Shown here: positions 7,311 to 17,572 of the stretch, one piece after another
Layout: each line of letters starts with the position of its first letter
Position numbering within the stretch: position 1 is the first letter of the stretch
From: Christiangramia crocea
GTDB taxonomy: Bacteria > Bacteroidota > Bacteroidia > Flavobacteriales > Flavobacteriaceae
DNA: 64,000 nt
Direction: 5' to 3'
Assembly: GCF_022410465.1 (NCBI RefSeq)
Contig: NZ_JAJSON010000023.1
Span: forward strand, 62,001-126,000
Position numbers and translations under genes: made by a program
Notes under the pieces: model-generated
The model's input: only the letters and a program-made list of their open reading frames with translations
Databases searched by the model: none
Told to the model about the DNA's origin: nothing

Positions 7311-8445
7311 TTTCAGAGTAGTTTAATTCGGCACGAATCTTTCCTGGTGAATTTGACTTTTTACCAAGACTAATAGAAAAAGTGGTTCCATGTTCCTCAT
7401 CACTTTCCAGACCTACTTTTCCTCCATGTGCCTGGGCCACACTTTTTACAAGTGTAAGCCCCATACCCCAGCTTTCAAGATTTCCAGTCTGAACACTACG
7501 AGCACGATTAAGGAATTTGAAAATCTCTGACTGGTTTTTTCTGGCAATAGGCTTACCATAATTATGAACTTTTATGATCACATGGTCATCTTTATCTTCT
7601 ACCATGATTGTAACGGGAGTACTATGTGACCCATATTTAACCGCGTTAGTAACCAAATTTTCAATGACTCTCCTAACCGCAGTTCCGTCGAAAATACCTG
7701 TTATTTTTTCTGAATCACACTTAAAACCTATTTCATTGGTAAATATCTGCGAAGCCTCCTTATACACCCATTTCAGTTCTTTGACTAAATCAATCTCTTC
7801 AAAGTTAAGGGTAATCCCCTCGCCAGCCTGGACGCTGATCGCATCAAGAAGCCCCTCTAGAAGTTCAAGGGATTTCTCCAAACTCTTCATCCCCATATTT
7901 TTAAGATTCTGAAACCTTTCTTCAGAATCACCGTGGTGCAGGATGTCCAGGGCGAAATAAGCCGTAGAAATAGGGGTTCTTATATCATGAGCCAGGGTGC
8001 CCACAAGTTTCTCACGCATTTCCTGCAAAGAATCACTAAACGAACTGGCCGAATTGAGCATCGCATTTTCAAGAGTATACTTAAGTATAATCCCTACTTC
8101 TTTAGTATAGACACTATGTTCAATTAATATTTCAGTTAAGACCCGGTGAAAGACCACGTATTCCTTCAATATCTGTTTGACTGTATAATGAGAAGAAGTT
8201 GCACGATGCCTTCCATGGTCCAGGCTGTTTTTCATGATCTCCCGGTATTCTTCATGCTTATGAATCCCTTTAAAATCATCATACCTGGTCATTATTTCAG
8301 AAATATCGTCCAGGAGATTCGGCAACTGATTCCGAACCGCCAAACTGGATATATTGGAAGCTTCAATCTCCAGCTTTACAGCCCGCTCCCAGTCATCCAT
8401 TATCCTGTTACTATTTTGTTTTATTATTTCAGCTGCAAGTCTCAT
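7306..8445 (-). CDS. Soluble sensor histidine kinase with RsbRD-like N-terminus
   Basis: 379 residues from ATG 8445 (a TTG two codons upstream is less likely). Residues about 1-145 are all-helical and resemble the RsbRD N-terminal sensory domain (DWERAVKLEIEAS near the start). The HisKA phosphoacceptor region is GTLAHDIRTPISTAYFALD, the N box is ENLVTNAVKYGS, and the G boxes are SWGMGLTLVKSVAQAHGG and EEHGTTFSISLG. No membrane segment is present, so it should sense a cytoplasmic signal. No response regulator gene is adjacent, making it an orphan kinase. Confidence 0.88.
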   Translation of the reverse strand: MRLAAEIIKQNSNRIMDDWERAVKLEIEASNISSLAVRNQLPNLLDDISEIMTRYDDFKGIHKHEEYREIMKNSLDHGRHRATSSHYTVKQILKEYVVFHRVLTEILIEHSVYTKEVGIILKYTLENAMLNSASSFSDSLQEMREKLVGTLAHDIRTPISTAYFALDILHHGDSEERFQNLKNMGMKSLEKSLELLEGLLDAISVQAGEGITLNFEEIDLVKELKWVYKEASQIFTNEIGFKCDSEKITGIFDGTAVRRVIENLVTNAVKYGSHSTPVTIMVEDKDDHVIIKVHNYGKPIARKNQSEIFKFLNRARSVQTGNLESWGMGLTLVKSVAQAHGGKVGLESDEEHGTTFSISLGKKSNSPGKIRAELNYSEN

Positions 8446-8463
8446 TATCAATTAAATAACGCT

Positions 8464-8494
8464 TAAAATTAACTTAATTTTTGTTTTTAAGCAA
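8464..8494 (-). promoter_or_regulatory. Candidate promoter of the sensor kinase gene
   Basis: On the minus strand TTG, a 20-nt spacer and TAATTTTA (one mismatch to TAnnTTTG) lie 19 bp before the ATG at 8445. Confidence 0.4.
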
Positions 8495-8535
8495 CCTAAA
8501 CTGTTGATACCCTAAATCTATCTTAAATTTATCAT

Positions 8536-8565
8536 AAAAAAAAGACCTGCAGAATTGCAGGTCTT
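8536..8565 (-). terminator. Intrinsic terminator of the BadF-type kinase gene
   Basis: Perfect 10-bp stem AAGACCTGCA/TGCAGGTCTT (8542-8551 and 8556-8565) with a 4-nt loop. On the minus strand the stem runs into a U-tract encoded by the A-run at 8536-8542. Confidence 0.8.
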
Positions 8566-8595
8566 GTATTATCTTTCAAAAATAAGTCTTTCCTC

Positions 8596-9456
8596 TTAGG
8601 AGACCTTAATCACTTTTTCTCTGTAATAATCGATCAAAGCATCTATAGGCCTACGTACGATATTTCCAAGTTCTATACCATATGGTTGCAATACCGCGCG
8701 AATAATATCTTCACTAAAATAAGCAATGCTCCCTATAAAGTGAACAGGAACAGATTTCACCTCCGGATACAATAATACTCTGGAATGAACAAAATCAGTG
8801 ATCCCTTCATGCAACAACTTATAGAAATAGCCATTTCTCTCATTCGTAAAAATGAATTCCGCAAAATTAGCAAGGTAAGTATTAGGGTTTTCCTTACGGT
8901 AGAGATTCATTTTGATGGTATCAGAATTAAGATCAAACTTCTGTTTGAACTTTTCAGCTACTTCGGGAGGCATTCTTTTATAGTAATAATCCCTTATAAG
9001 CCTTTTCCCAAAATAATTTCCGCTAGCCTCATCCATCAGAATATAGCCAAGTGAATCAATTGCCTGATGTATATTCTCACCATCATAATAGCAACTGTTG
9101 GAACCCGTACCAAGAATACAAACGATTCCAGGTTCGGTGGTTGCGGCATGCACTGCAGCCACAGTATCTTCCATCACAAGTACCTCATCGGCATTCGTGA
9201 AATAATTCGCTATAATACTGCGAAGCAATTCCCTGGGTATAGGAGTTCCACAACCGGCTCCATAAAAATGAACTCTTTCAATTTTATCCTTCACCTCAGA
9301 AAGTTCAGGGTTCTCCGCGAGTCTTTCTTCCAATACAACTTCCTGAAATACTGCAGGATTAAGTCCTTTACTTCTGGTCTTTAAAACCTGTTCACCTTCA
9401 TTGTTCAGAAGTATCCAGTCACATTTAGTGGAACCTCCATCAGCAATTAATATCAT
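8596..9456 (-). CDS. BadF/BadG-type ATPase, probable N-acetylglucosamine kinase
   Basis: 286 residues with the ASKHA sugar-kinase fold. The phosphate-1 motif is LIADGGSTKCDWIL at the N-terminus, the phosphate-2 region is ATTEPGIVCILGTGSNSCYY, and LMDEASGNYFGKRLIRDYY follows. The family includes eukaryote-like GlcNAc kinases and the BadF activase domain; the absence of a Cys-rich iron-sulfur site favours a sugar kinase. It lies 106 bp downstream of gapA in the same direction. The GlcNAc utilization locus at 33-50 kb has NagA and NagB but no kinase, so this enzyme could supply GlcNAc-6-phosphate. Substrate is inferred. Confidence 0.75.
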   Translation of the reverse strand: MILIADGGSTKCDWILLNNEGEQVLKTRSKGLNPAVFQEVVLEERLAENPELSEVKDKIERVHFYGAGCGTPIPRELLRSIIANYFTNADEVLVMEDTVAAVHAATTEPGIVCILGTGSNSCYYDGENIHQAIDSLGYILMDEASGNYFGKRLIRDYYYKRMPPEVAEKFKQKFDLNSDTIKMNLYRKENPNTYLANFAEFIFTNERNGYFYKLLHEGITDFVHSRVLLYPEVKSVPVHFIGSIAYFSEDIIRAVLQPYGIELGNIVRRPIDALIDYYREKVIKVS

Positions 9457-9479
9457 GCGTTCATTTATGATTAATAATT

Positions 9480-9553
9480 AAACTGAAAAAAATTCAGTTT
9501 AAGCGATAAAATTAATAAATAATATGCCTTCAAACTGAATTTCCTTCAGGTTT
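9480..9553 (-). terminator. Inverted AAACTGAA repeats after gapA
   Basis: AAACTGAA/TTCAGTTT pairs at 9480-9487/9493-9500, and again (with one bulge) at 9532-9539/9545-9553. Two consecutive AT-rich hairpins lie between gapA and the kinase gene. They could attenuate readthrough; the T-tracts are poor. Confidence 0.35.
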
Positions 9554-9562
9554 AATCTGGTT

Positions 9563-10576
<1,014 letters not shown>

Positions 10577-11569
10577 TTATACCGAAGTGATGTCTGCCAC
10601 CCTTCGTAATTCTTTATCAAATTCATGTCTTGGTTCTATCGCATCCTTCAGCGATATTTGCACTACTTTTTTGTGTTCAACACCCATCATGACATTATAT
10701 GTTCCATTCAAAATAGCTTCCACTGCACCTACGCCTAATTTACTGGCAAGCACTCTGTCAAAACAAGAGGGTTTCCCCCCTCTTTGAATATGTCCTAAAA
10801 CGGAAACTCTTATATCGTAATTGTAATCTTCAAGATCGTCATTAATATGATCAGCCAATTCGAAAACATTTTTTCCGCTTTTATCACCTTCAGCAACCAC
10901 AATAATACTGGAGGTTTTACCCTTCTCACGACTAATTTTAAGAGATTTCATTAGTCTGTTCATACTATCACTCTCCTCGGGAATCATGATTTCCTCTGCA
11001 CCCGCTCCTACGCCACTATTTAGTGCAATGTCCCCAGCATCTCTTCCCATTACTTCGATAAGGAAAAGTCTATTGTGAGAACTGGCAGTATCCCTGATCT
11101 TATCTATGGCCTCCACGACCGTATTCAAAGCGGTATCATAACCCAGCGTATAATCGGTACCATTAATATCATTATCAATGGTTGCCGGGATTCCCACAAC
11201 CGGAAAGTCATATTCATCAATTAGTAATTGTGCTCCTGTAAAGGTTCCATTTCCACCAATCACAATGAGGGCGTCCACACCAGCCAATTTCAGATTATCA
11301 TAGGCCAATTTGCGTCCTTCTGGTTTTCTAAAGTCTTCACACCTGCTAGATTTAAGAAATGTTCCACCTTTGTTTATTACATTTCTTACCGAGCGTGCAT
11401 CAAGATTTTCAAAATCTCCATCAAGTAATCCCTGATAGCCTCTATAAACTCCTGTACAATCTATTTTATAGAAAGAACAGGCACGAACTACTGCTCTAAT
11501 AGCAGCGTTCATTCCCGGGGCGTCTCCTCCGGAAGTTAACACTGCGATATTTCGTATATTTTTACTCAT
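10577..11569 (-). CDS. pfkA: ATP-dependent 6-phosphofructokinase
   Basis: Phosphorylates fructose-6-phosphate with ATP. 330 residues from ATG 11569; the longer frame to 11578 would need a TTG start. The ATP site is LTSGGDAPGMNAAIRA, the catalytic region TIDNDINGTDYTLGYDTA, and the substrate-binding segments LIEVMGRDAGDIAL and LGHIQRGGKPSCFDR are present. The Gly after TSG-G-D is that of ATP-dependent, not pyrophosphate-dependent, enzymes. It is first in a pfkA-gapA unit. A TAGCTTTG sequence matching the -7 consensus lies only 6 bp before the ATG, but no -33 supports it. Confidence 0.96.
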   Translation of the reverse strand: MSKNIRNIAVLTSGGDAPGMNAAIRAVVRACSFYKIDCTGVYRGYQGLLDGDFENLDARSVRNVINKGGTFLKSSRCEDFRKPEGRKLAYDNLKLAGVDALIVIGGNGTFTGAQLLIDEYDFPVVGIPATIDNDINGTDYTLGYDTALNTVVEAIDKIRDTASSHNRLFLIEVMGRDAGDIALNSGVGAGAEEIMIPEESDSMNRLMKSLKISREKGKTSSIIVVAEGDKSGKNVFELADHINDDLEDYNYDIRVSVLGHIQRGGKPSCFDRVLASKLGVGAVEAILNGTYNVMMGVEHKKVVQISLKDAIEPRHEFDKELRRVADITSV

Positions 11570-11764
11570 TGCGCCCAAAGCTATTCCATTTCAAAACGAT
11601 AACCTAATTTCGGAAAAAACTAAAACGTTTTCGGTTAATAACTAATAAAAAAAGCCACTTTAGCCTAGGTTTTTGCAAATATTTATGACTTTAATTATTT
11701 TTTTGTCAAAAAAAGACTCCTTCCGACGAGAAATACTCCCAGAAATAGCTCCAAATGTCATAAT

Positions 11765-11790
11765 TAAAAAAACCCGGCAAACAGCCAGGT
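11765..11790 (-). terminator. Intrinsic terminator of sucC
   Basis: On the minus strand ACC-T-GGC, a 5-nt loop and GCC-G-GGT (11772-11790) form a stem with one T/G wobble, followed by a 7-nt U-tract. It lies 27 bp after the sucC stop. Confidence 0.75.
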
Positions 11791-11816
11791 CTTTTTATTT
11801 AAAATATATGCTATTC

Positions 11817-13010
11817 TTAAGAAAGTACTTCCTGTACTTTATCAGCAGCTTCTTTAAATTCAACGGCACTAAATACCTTAAGTCCGCTATTATCAATAAG
11901 CTCTTTTGCCTTTTCAGCATTTGTCCCCTGTAATCTTACAATGATAGGAACATTTATCGCATCTCCCATATTTTTATAGGCATCAACGATTCCCTGTGCC
12001 ACGCGGTCGCAACGAACAATGCCTCCAAAAATATTTACAAGAATGGCTTCTACTTTATCGTCTTTTAAGATAAGTCTGAATGCCTCTTCTACTCTTTTTG
12101 CATCGGCCGTACCTCCAACATCAAGGAAGTTAGCCGGTTCACCACCGGCCATTTTAATTAGATCCATGGTAGCCATCGCAAGTCCGGCTCCATTCACCAT
12201 ACATCCAACATTTCCGTCTAGATCCACGTAGTTCAGTCCAACTTCCTTGGCTTCAACTTCAGTTGGATTCTCCTCACGAATATCACGCATCTCTGCATAG
12301 TCTTTATGACGGAAAAGTGCATTATCATCTAAGGTCACCTTGGCATCAACAGCAAGTATTTTATCGTCACTTGTTTTAAGCACCGGGTTGATTTCAAATA
12401 ATGAAGAATCTGATTTTTCAAAAGCCTTATATAAGGATAAAACGAATTTCACCATTTCTTTAAAGGCCTGGCCGCTTAATCCAAGATTGAAAGCGATACG
12501 ACGTGCCTGAAAACCAAGTAGTCCGGTTGCAGGATCAATATCTTCAGTGAATATAAGGTGCGGAGTTTCCTCAGCTACGGTCTCGATATCCATTCCTCCT
12601 TCAGTAGAATACATAATCATATTTCTACCTGTAGAACGGTTTAGCAGAACCGACATATAAAATTCATCTGGTTCACTATCTCCAGGATAATACACGTCCT
12701 CGGCTACCAGTACCTGATGAACTTTCTTTCCTTCGGCAGAAGTCTGGGGGGTCACCAGGTTCATCCCGATGATCTCTCCTGCTATTTCCTCCACCTCTTT
12801 AAGGTTCTTGGCAAGCTTCACACCACCACCTTTTCCACGGCCTCCGGCATGCACCTGGGCTTTGATCACGTGCCATCCGGTACCGGTTTGTTCAGTCAGT
12901 TCTTTTGCAGCATCCACTGCTTCTCTGGCATTTCTTGCAACGGTACCACGCTGGATGCGTACTCCGAAGCTGCTTAGTATTTCTTTTCCTTGATATTCGT
13001 GTATATTCAT
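11817..13010 (-). CDS. sucC: Succinyl-CoA ligase (ADP-forming) subunit beta
   Basis: TCA-cycle enzyme subunit, 397 residues. It begins MNIHEYQGKEILSSFGV, has the ATP-grasp segment KAQVHAGGRGKGGGVKLAK, and the C-terminal CoA-ligase domain with CMVNGAGLAMATMDLIK, GGEPANFLDVGGTA and VNIFGGIVRCD. The alpha subunit gene sucD is not next to it; it is expected elsewhere, as is common in Flavobacteriaceae. It is a monocistronic unit with its own promoter and terminator. Confidence 0.97.
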   Translation of the reverse strand: MNIHEYQGKEILSSFGVRIQRGTVARNAREAVDAAKELTEQTGTGWHVIKAQVHAGGRGKGGGVKLAKNLKEVEEIAGEIIGMNLVTPQTSAEGKKVHQVLVAEDVYYPGDSEPDEFYMSVLLNRSTGRNMIMYSTEGGMDIETVAEETPHLIFTEDIDPATGLLGFQARRIAFNLGLSGQAFKEMVKFVLSLYKAFEKSDSSLFEINPVLKTSDDKILAVDAKVTLDDNALFRHKDYAEMRDIREENPTEVEAKEVGLNYVDLDGNVGCMVNGAGLAMATMDLIKMAGGEPANFLDVGGTADAKRVEEAFRLILKDDKVEAILVNIFGGIVRCDRVAQGIVDAYKNMGDAINVPIIVRLQGTNAEKAKELIDNSGLKVFSAVEFKEAADKVQEVLS

Positions 13011-13044
13011 AATCAGCTATTTCTTCTTGATTAATTATGGAAAG

Positions 13045-13076
13045 CAAAAGTAACAAATACAATACTATTGTACCAA
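13045..13076 (-). promoter_or_regulatory. Promoter of sucC
   Basis: On the minus strand TTG, a 21-nt spacer and TACTTTTG, a full match to the Bacteroidetes -33/-7 pattern. The predicted start is about 28-30 nt before the sucC ATG. Confidence 0.5.
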
Positions 13077-13236
13077 TCTTTTTTGAGCATCTTAACTCTT
13101 GCAGAAACCGGGAATTCCCAGAGGATGTAATCCCTTCCTAAAAGGCGTTTCCAACGAAAAGGTTATCGTAGAAAATCAAGTTATTTCTACCATTAATGTT
13201 TATTCTCTTGTAAATTAGGCGCTTAATTTTCAGACT

Positions 13237-14412
13237 ATGAAAAAAGCCTTATTAGCACTTGCGATCGGCGGATTTGGAATTGGAATGACTGAATTTGTGA
13301 TAATGGGCATACTTCCTGAAGTGGCAGAAGCCCTGGATATCTCTATTCCCAGAGCAGGACATTTTATATCGGCCTATGCCCTAGGAGTTGTAGTTGGCGC
13401 CCCCCTGCTTACGGCTTTTGGAAGCAAATGGCCTGCACACAAGGTCCTTCTGGGTCTTATGATATGGTTCACGGTTTTTAATACACTTTCAGCATTTTCA
13501 AATTCATATTTTGTACTTCTGGTTTCAAGGTTCCTCTCCGGACTTCCCCATGGAGCTTTCTTCGGGATAGGTGCAGTGGTTGCCGGAAGACTTGCGAAAC
13601 CTGGTAAAGATGCACAGGCCATAGCCATGATGTTTACCGGCCTTACGGTAGCAAATGTTCTTGGTGTGCCTCTTGGAACATGGCTCGGACAGAATTTTAA
13701 CTGGGGAGTTTCATTTCTGGCCGTGGGAATTGTAGGAGTGCTTGCCGTTCTAAGCATCAAATTCTGGATGCCTGATTTGCCCAAAGCGACATCCAACGGA
13801 TTCAAAAAGGATCTGAAAATCCTGAAAAAGACTGAATTATGGATGGTGATACTGCTAACAACTATAGGAACCGGCGGTTTCTTTGCATGGTATAGTTATA
13901 TAGCACCCCTTATTACTGATGTTGCAGGACATTCCGAAGGAATAGTAAGTTATGCCATGATACTGGCTGGTCTAGGAATGGTTTTGGGAAATCTTCTGGG
14001 AGCCAAACTGGCTGAGATGTTCAGCCCTATCAATGCTGTGATCATCGCACTGATTCTTATGGTCATCGCTTTGATCTCGAACACTTTCCTGGCTTATGAT
14101 CAGATCGGGGTACTGGTAATGACCTTTATTTTGCCGGTTATCGCATTTTGTATTGCCACACCCATACAAATGGCGGTGATCAATTCAGCAAAAGGATCAG
14201 AAATGCTGGGATCATCCCTAAATCAGAGTGCTTTTAATATGGGTAATGCCAGTGGAGCCTACCTGGCCGGTCTGCCTATTGCCTATGGTTACGGGATTGT
14301 TTCTGCCCAGTATGTTGGTGCCGCAATGGCAGCTTTAGGGATTCTCATCGGGTTGAGCGTTATCCTAATACGGAAACAAAATTCAGCAGAACTGGAAGTA
14401 AGCAATTCTTAA
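13237..14412 (+). CDS. MFS transporter, AraJ-like DHA1 family
   Basis: 391 residues with 12 predicted membrane helices. The first helix contains GGFGIGMTEFVIMGILPEVA, the signature of the AraJ/YdhP/chloramphenicol-exporter group; motif A-like GSKWPAHKVLL follows TM2, and RFLSGLPHGAFFGIGAVVA is in TM4. The physiological substrate is unknown; relatives export sugars or drugs by proton antiport. It stands alone, divergent from sucC. Confidence 0.88.
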   Translation: MKKALLALAIGGFGIGMTEFVIMGILPEVAEALDISIPRAGHFISAYALGVVVGAPLLTAFGSKWPAHKVLLGLMIWFTVFNTLSAFSNSYFVLLVSRFLSGLPHGAFFGIGAVVAGRLAKPGKDAQAIAMMFTGLTVANVLGVPLGTWLGQNFNWGVSFLAVGIVGVLAVLSIKFWMPDLPKATSNGFKKDLKILKKTELWMVILLTTIGTGGFFAWYSYIAPLITDVAGHSEGIVSYAMILAGLGMVLGNLLGAKLAEMFSPINAVIIALILMVIALISNTFLAYDQIGVLVMTFILPVIAFCIATPIQMAVINSAKGSEMLGSSLNQSAFNMGNASGAYLAGLPIAYGYGIVSAQYVGAAMAALGILIGLSVILIRKQNSAELEVSNS

Positions 14413-14471
14413 AAGATGATCTGTTTTCAGAATTAACAAATAATATAAATCGGTTATATTTGATATATCGC

Positions 14472-14503
14472 TTGTCTAACAACAGATAAGTAAGTTATTT
14501 TTG
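14472..14503 (+). promoter_or_regulatory. Promoter of lysA
   Basis: TTG (14472-14474), a 21-nt spacer and TATTTTTG (14496-14503): a full match to the Bacteroidetes vegetative promoter. The start site should lie near 14508, about 15 nt before the lysA ATG. Confidence 0.65.
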
Positions 14504-14522
14504 CGCAAAATATTTTAGAACA

Positions 14523-15758
14523 ATGACTCAGAAGGACCTTCTTGCAGTAGCCGAAGAATTTGGAAGCCCGGTATATGTCTATGATGCTGAAAAGATCATT
14601 TCCCAATATAAAAGGCTTACCTCTGCTTTTAAAGTAAATGAACTCCGAATACATTATGCCGTTAAGGCACTTTCAAATATCTCTATCCTGAAACTTATGA
14701 ATTCTCTGGGATGCGGACTCGATACCGTATCCGTACAGGAAGTAAGACTGGGATTAGAAGCCGGAGTGGATCCTTCAAAGATCATCTATACCCCTAATGG
14801 TGTTTCCCTGGAAGAAATTGAAGAGGTCGCTAAACTGGGAGCACAAATAAATATAGATAACCTTTCGATACTTGAGCAATTTGGTAGCAGGCACCCGGAA
14901 ACCCCGGTTTGTATAAGGATCAATCCGCATGTAATGGCCGGAGGGAATTCAAAGATATCTGTAGGACATATAGACTCAAAGTTTGGCATCAGCATTCACC
15001 AGATGCCACATTTGCTAAGAATTGTTGAGAATACGGGAATGCATATAAACGGGATACATATGCATACGGGAAGTGATATCCTGGATATTGGTGTGTTCCT
15101 GCATGCTTCTGAGATACTTTTTGAGGCTGCCAAAAACTTCAAGGAACTTGAATTCCTGGATTTTGGCAGTGGTTTCAAAGTACCTTACCGGGAAGGGGAT
15201 ATTGAGACGGATATTGAGGATCTTGGTGCCCAGCTTACTAAAAAGTTCGATAAATTCTGTAAAGAATATGGAAGAGAACTTGCACTTACATTTGAACCTG
15301 GAAAATATCTGGTAAGTGAAGCAGGAAAGTTTCTGGCGAAGGTCAATGTAATCAAGCAAACAACCTCTACCGTATTTGCGGGGATCGATACAGGATTTAA
15401 TCATTTGATAAGACCCATGTTCTATGGTTCCCATCATGATATTAAGAATATTTCCAATCCCAGTGCGAAGGCCCGTTTTTATAGCGTTGTAGGCTACATT
15501 TGTGAAACTGACACATTTGCCAGTAATCGCAGAATCTCTGAGATAAGGGAAGGTGACATTTTAAGCTTTAGTAATGCAGGCGCCTATTGCTTTTCCATGG
15601 CCAGTAATTTTAATTCAAGGTACCGCCCAGCTGAAGTGCTCTGGTATAAAGGAAAGGCTCATCTTATAAGAGAACGGGAAAGCTTTGAAGACCTTACTCG
15701 CCATCAGGTTGTGATGGATTTTAAAAGCACTGAAAAAGATCTCGTCATAAAGGAATAA
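14523..15758 (+). CDS. lysA: Diaminopimelate decarboxylase
   Basis: Last step of lysine synthesis: PLP-dependent decarboxylation of meso-diaminopimelate. 411 residues, alanine-racemase-like TIM barrel. The PLP lysine is in IHYAVKALSN, the glycine-rich phosphate site is LDFGSGFKVPY, EPGKYLVSEAG follows, and the catalytic Cys region from the partner subunit is ICETDTFASNR, with GAYCFSMASNFNSR near the end. It is monocistronic, with a good promoter and a perfect terminator. Confidence 0.95.
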   Translation: MTQKDLLAVAEEFGSPVYVYDAEKIISQYKRLTSAFKVNELRIHYAVKALSNISILKLMNSLGCGLDTVSVQEVRLGLEAGVDPSKIIYTPNGVSLEEIEEVAKLGAQINIDNLSILEQFGSRHPETPVCIRINPHVMAGGNSKISVGHIDSKFGISIHQMPHLLRIVENTGMHINGIHMHTGSDILDIGVFLHASEILFEAAKNFKELEFLDFGSGFKVPYREGDIETDIEDLGAQLTKKFDKFCKEYGRELALTFEPGKYLVSEAGKFLAKVNVIKQTTSTVFAGIDTGFNHLIRPMFYGSHHDIKNISNPSAKARFYSVVGYICETDTFASNRRISEIREGDILSFSNAGAYCFSMASNFNSRYRPAEVLWYKGKAHLIRERESFEDLTRHQVVMDFKSTEKDLVIKE

Positions 15759-15780
15759 ACTTAAAAGGATATATAAAACA

Positions 15781-15810
15781 AAAAAAAGCAGCCCGCGGGC
15801 TGCTTTTTTT
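15781..15810. terminator. Bidirectional terminator after lysA
   Basis: AGCAGCCC and GGGCTGCT arms centred on CCGCGG form a perfect palindrome flanked by A and T runs of about seven on each side. Confidence 0.85.
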
Positions 15811-15882
15811 ATTTAGTGAAATTTTTAATAAATCTATAACCAACTGAATTAAGTCATTTCGGTATCTTAATACGAAAATCGA

Positions 15883-16782
15883 ATGATGACCTACAAGTTT
15901 GAAAAAGATAAAACCTTAAAGAAAAACATTACGAGTGTTGCTACCGAGGAAGTAGATGCATGTATCACATCACTTGCCACTTTGACCATCCATGAAGCCG
16001 TTCATGATATTCGTAAACGGCTGAAAAAACTGCGTGCGCTGGCCAGACTGGTAAGGGACGAAATGGGTGAAGATAATTACAAATCGGTCAACATCTATTA
16101 TCGGGACCTTGGCAGGGAACTGGCAGACTTTCGTGATCTTACCGCTCATATTGAAACTATGGAGATACTTCGTGAACGCTATGGAGACCATCTATACGTG
16201 AACTTTTTCAACTCTGTAATAAAAAATATTGAAAAAGAAAGAGATGTAATGGAAAAGGAACTGCGTGAAAAAAGTTTCTTTTCAGAACATCTGGTGAATA
16301 AGCTTAATTACGCACAAAAAGAGCTGGTCAAATGGCCAGTCAATAATAATGAGATAAGCATTATCCTTCCAAGTATACAAAGAGTATATAAAAGAGGAAA
16401 AAAAGCTCTGCAAGAGGCATATGAGAATCCAGGCAAGGAGATCTTTCATGAATGGCGTAAAAGGGTGAAATACCTGTGGTATCAGGTACTTTTACTTCAG
16501 GAAACCTGGCCTGAACTATTCAGCACTTATGAGGCAGAAATTCACGAACTTGCAGATTACCTGGGCAACGATCATGATCTTATGGTATTAAATGACAAAT
16601 TGAATAAGGATGGTTTTGGTCTTAAAGATCCCCAACAGGTGGAACTTATACATGCAGTAGTGATGGAATATAGTACCCACCTGCGCAGTAATGCTAAGGT
16701 AAAAGGTGAACTTATCTATGCTGAGGAACCTGAAGATTTCTCAAAACGGATCGATAGCTATACGAAGGTTAATTGGAATTAA
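15883..16782 (+). CDS. CHAD domain protein
   Basis: 299 residues of charged helices. The conserved His and basic residues of the CHAD domain are visible in two halves: HEAVHDIRKRLKKLRALARL near the start and FHEWRKRVKYLWYQVLLLQ in the second half, with DYLGNDHDLMVLND after it. CHAD domains bind polyphosphate and associate with polyphosphate granules; no fused CYTH phosphatase domain is present here. The next gene starts 11 bp downstream, so it probably heads a three-gene unit. Confidence 0.9.
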   Translation: MMTYKFEKDKTLKKNITSVATEEVDACITSLATLTIHEAVHDIRKRLKKLRALARLVRDEMGEDNYKSVNIYYRDLGRELADFRDLTAHIETMEILRERYGDHLYVNFFNSVIKNIEKERDVMEKELREKSFFSEHLVNKLNYAQKELVKWPVNNNEISIILPSIQRVYKRGKKALQEAYENPGKEIFHEWRKRVKYLWYQVLLLQETWPELFSTYEAEIHELADYLGNDHDLMVLNDKLNKDGFGLKDPQQVELIHAVVMEYSTHLRSNAKVKGELIYAEEPEDFSKRIDSYTKVNWN

Positions 16783-16793
16783 AAATTGATAAA

Positions 16794-17567
16794 ATGAGGG
16801 TTTTATATTTTGTTCTTTTACTACTGTTCTTCCAGTCCATCCCGGCCCAGGAAAAATCGGGAGAATTTGTAGATCTCACCTATTCATTTTCTGAGGAAAG
16901 CGTATACTGGGTCACAGCTAAGGAATTTAAGCTGGAAGAAGTTGCAAAAGGCAAAACAGATCAGGGCTTTTACTATTCAGCAAATAACTTTTCTACAGCA
17001 GAACATGGCGGAACGCATATAGACGCTCCTATACATTTTGCTGACGGAGCCCAGACTGTAGATCAAATTCCCCTTGAAAATCTAATTGGTGACGCGGTAA
17101 AAATTGATGTTTCAGATAAAGCCCTAAAAGATCCTGATTATCTGATAAGTCCTAAGGTCATCATGGACTGGGAACAGGAGCATGGTCCTATTCCTGACGG
17201 CGGAATCGTACTTTTACAAACCGGCTTTGGCCAGTATTATCCTGATGCGTCAAAATATCTTGGTACTGATAAGAGAGGGCCGGAAGCAGTTAAACAACTA
17301 CATTTTCCAGGGCTTTCAGTCGAGGCAGCAGAATGGCTGGTCACTAACCGGAAGATCAAAGCGGTGGGAATAGACACGGCAAGTATAGATTTTGGTCAGT
17401 CACAAAATTTTGCAACCCATGTAGCTTTAATGACTCAAAATATTCCCGCTTTTGAAAATGTTGCAAACCTGGACCAGCTTCCTGAAACGGGGTTCACGGT
17501 CATCGCCTTACCCATCAAGATCAAGGGTGGCAGTGGCGGACCATTAAGGATCATTGCGATTAAATAA
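16794..17567 (+). CDS. Secreted cyclase family protein (kynurenine formamidase-like)
   Basis: 257 residues from ATG 16794, which gives a clean signal peptide (MRVLYFVLLLLFFQSIPAQ); the longer frame would need TTG. The cyclase metal site is HGGTHIDAPIHF, with GIDTASIDFGQSQNF and TGFTVIALPIKIKGGSGGP near the C-terminus, as in bacterial metal-dependent amide and ester hydrolases related to kynurenine formamidase. Export to the periplasm argues against a role in tryptophan breakdown. The substrate is unknown. Confidence 0.85.
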   Translation: MRVLYFVLLLLFFQSIPAQEKSGEFVDLTYSFSEESVYWVTAKEFKLEEVAKGKTDQGFYYSANNFSTAEHGGTHIDAPIHFADGAQTVDQIPLENLIGDAVKIDVSDKALKDPDYLISPKVIMDWEQEHGPIPDGGIVLLQTGFGQYYPDASKYLGTDKRGPEAVKQLHFPGLSVEAAEWLVTNRKIKAVGIDTASIDFGQSQNFATHVALMTQNIPAFENVANLDQLPETGFTVIALPIKIKGGSGGPLRIIAIK

Positions 17568-17572
17568 TTCAA

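Noticed and set aside
7306-8451. TTG start at 8451 for the sensor kinase (and similar TTG starts at 16773, 18208, 30948, 33444, 43068, 46773, 52901)
   Set aside because: In each case an ATG just downstream gives a better signal peptide, domain start or promoter distance.
9480-9553. Four copies of AAACTGAA/TTCAGTTT as a CRISPR-like or regulatory repeat
   Set aside because: They are two simple inverted pairs forming small hairpins with no constant spacers; listed only as possible terminator hairpins.
11622-11631. AAAACGTTTT palindrome upstream of pfkA as a LacI/FruR-type operator
   Set aside because: A 10-bp AT-rich palindrome is expected by chance, and it lacks the GCAAAC/GTTTGC ends seen near susC.
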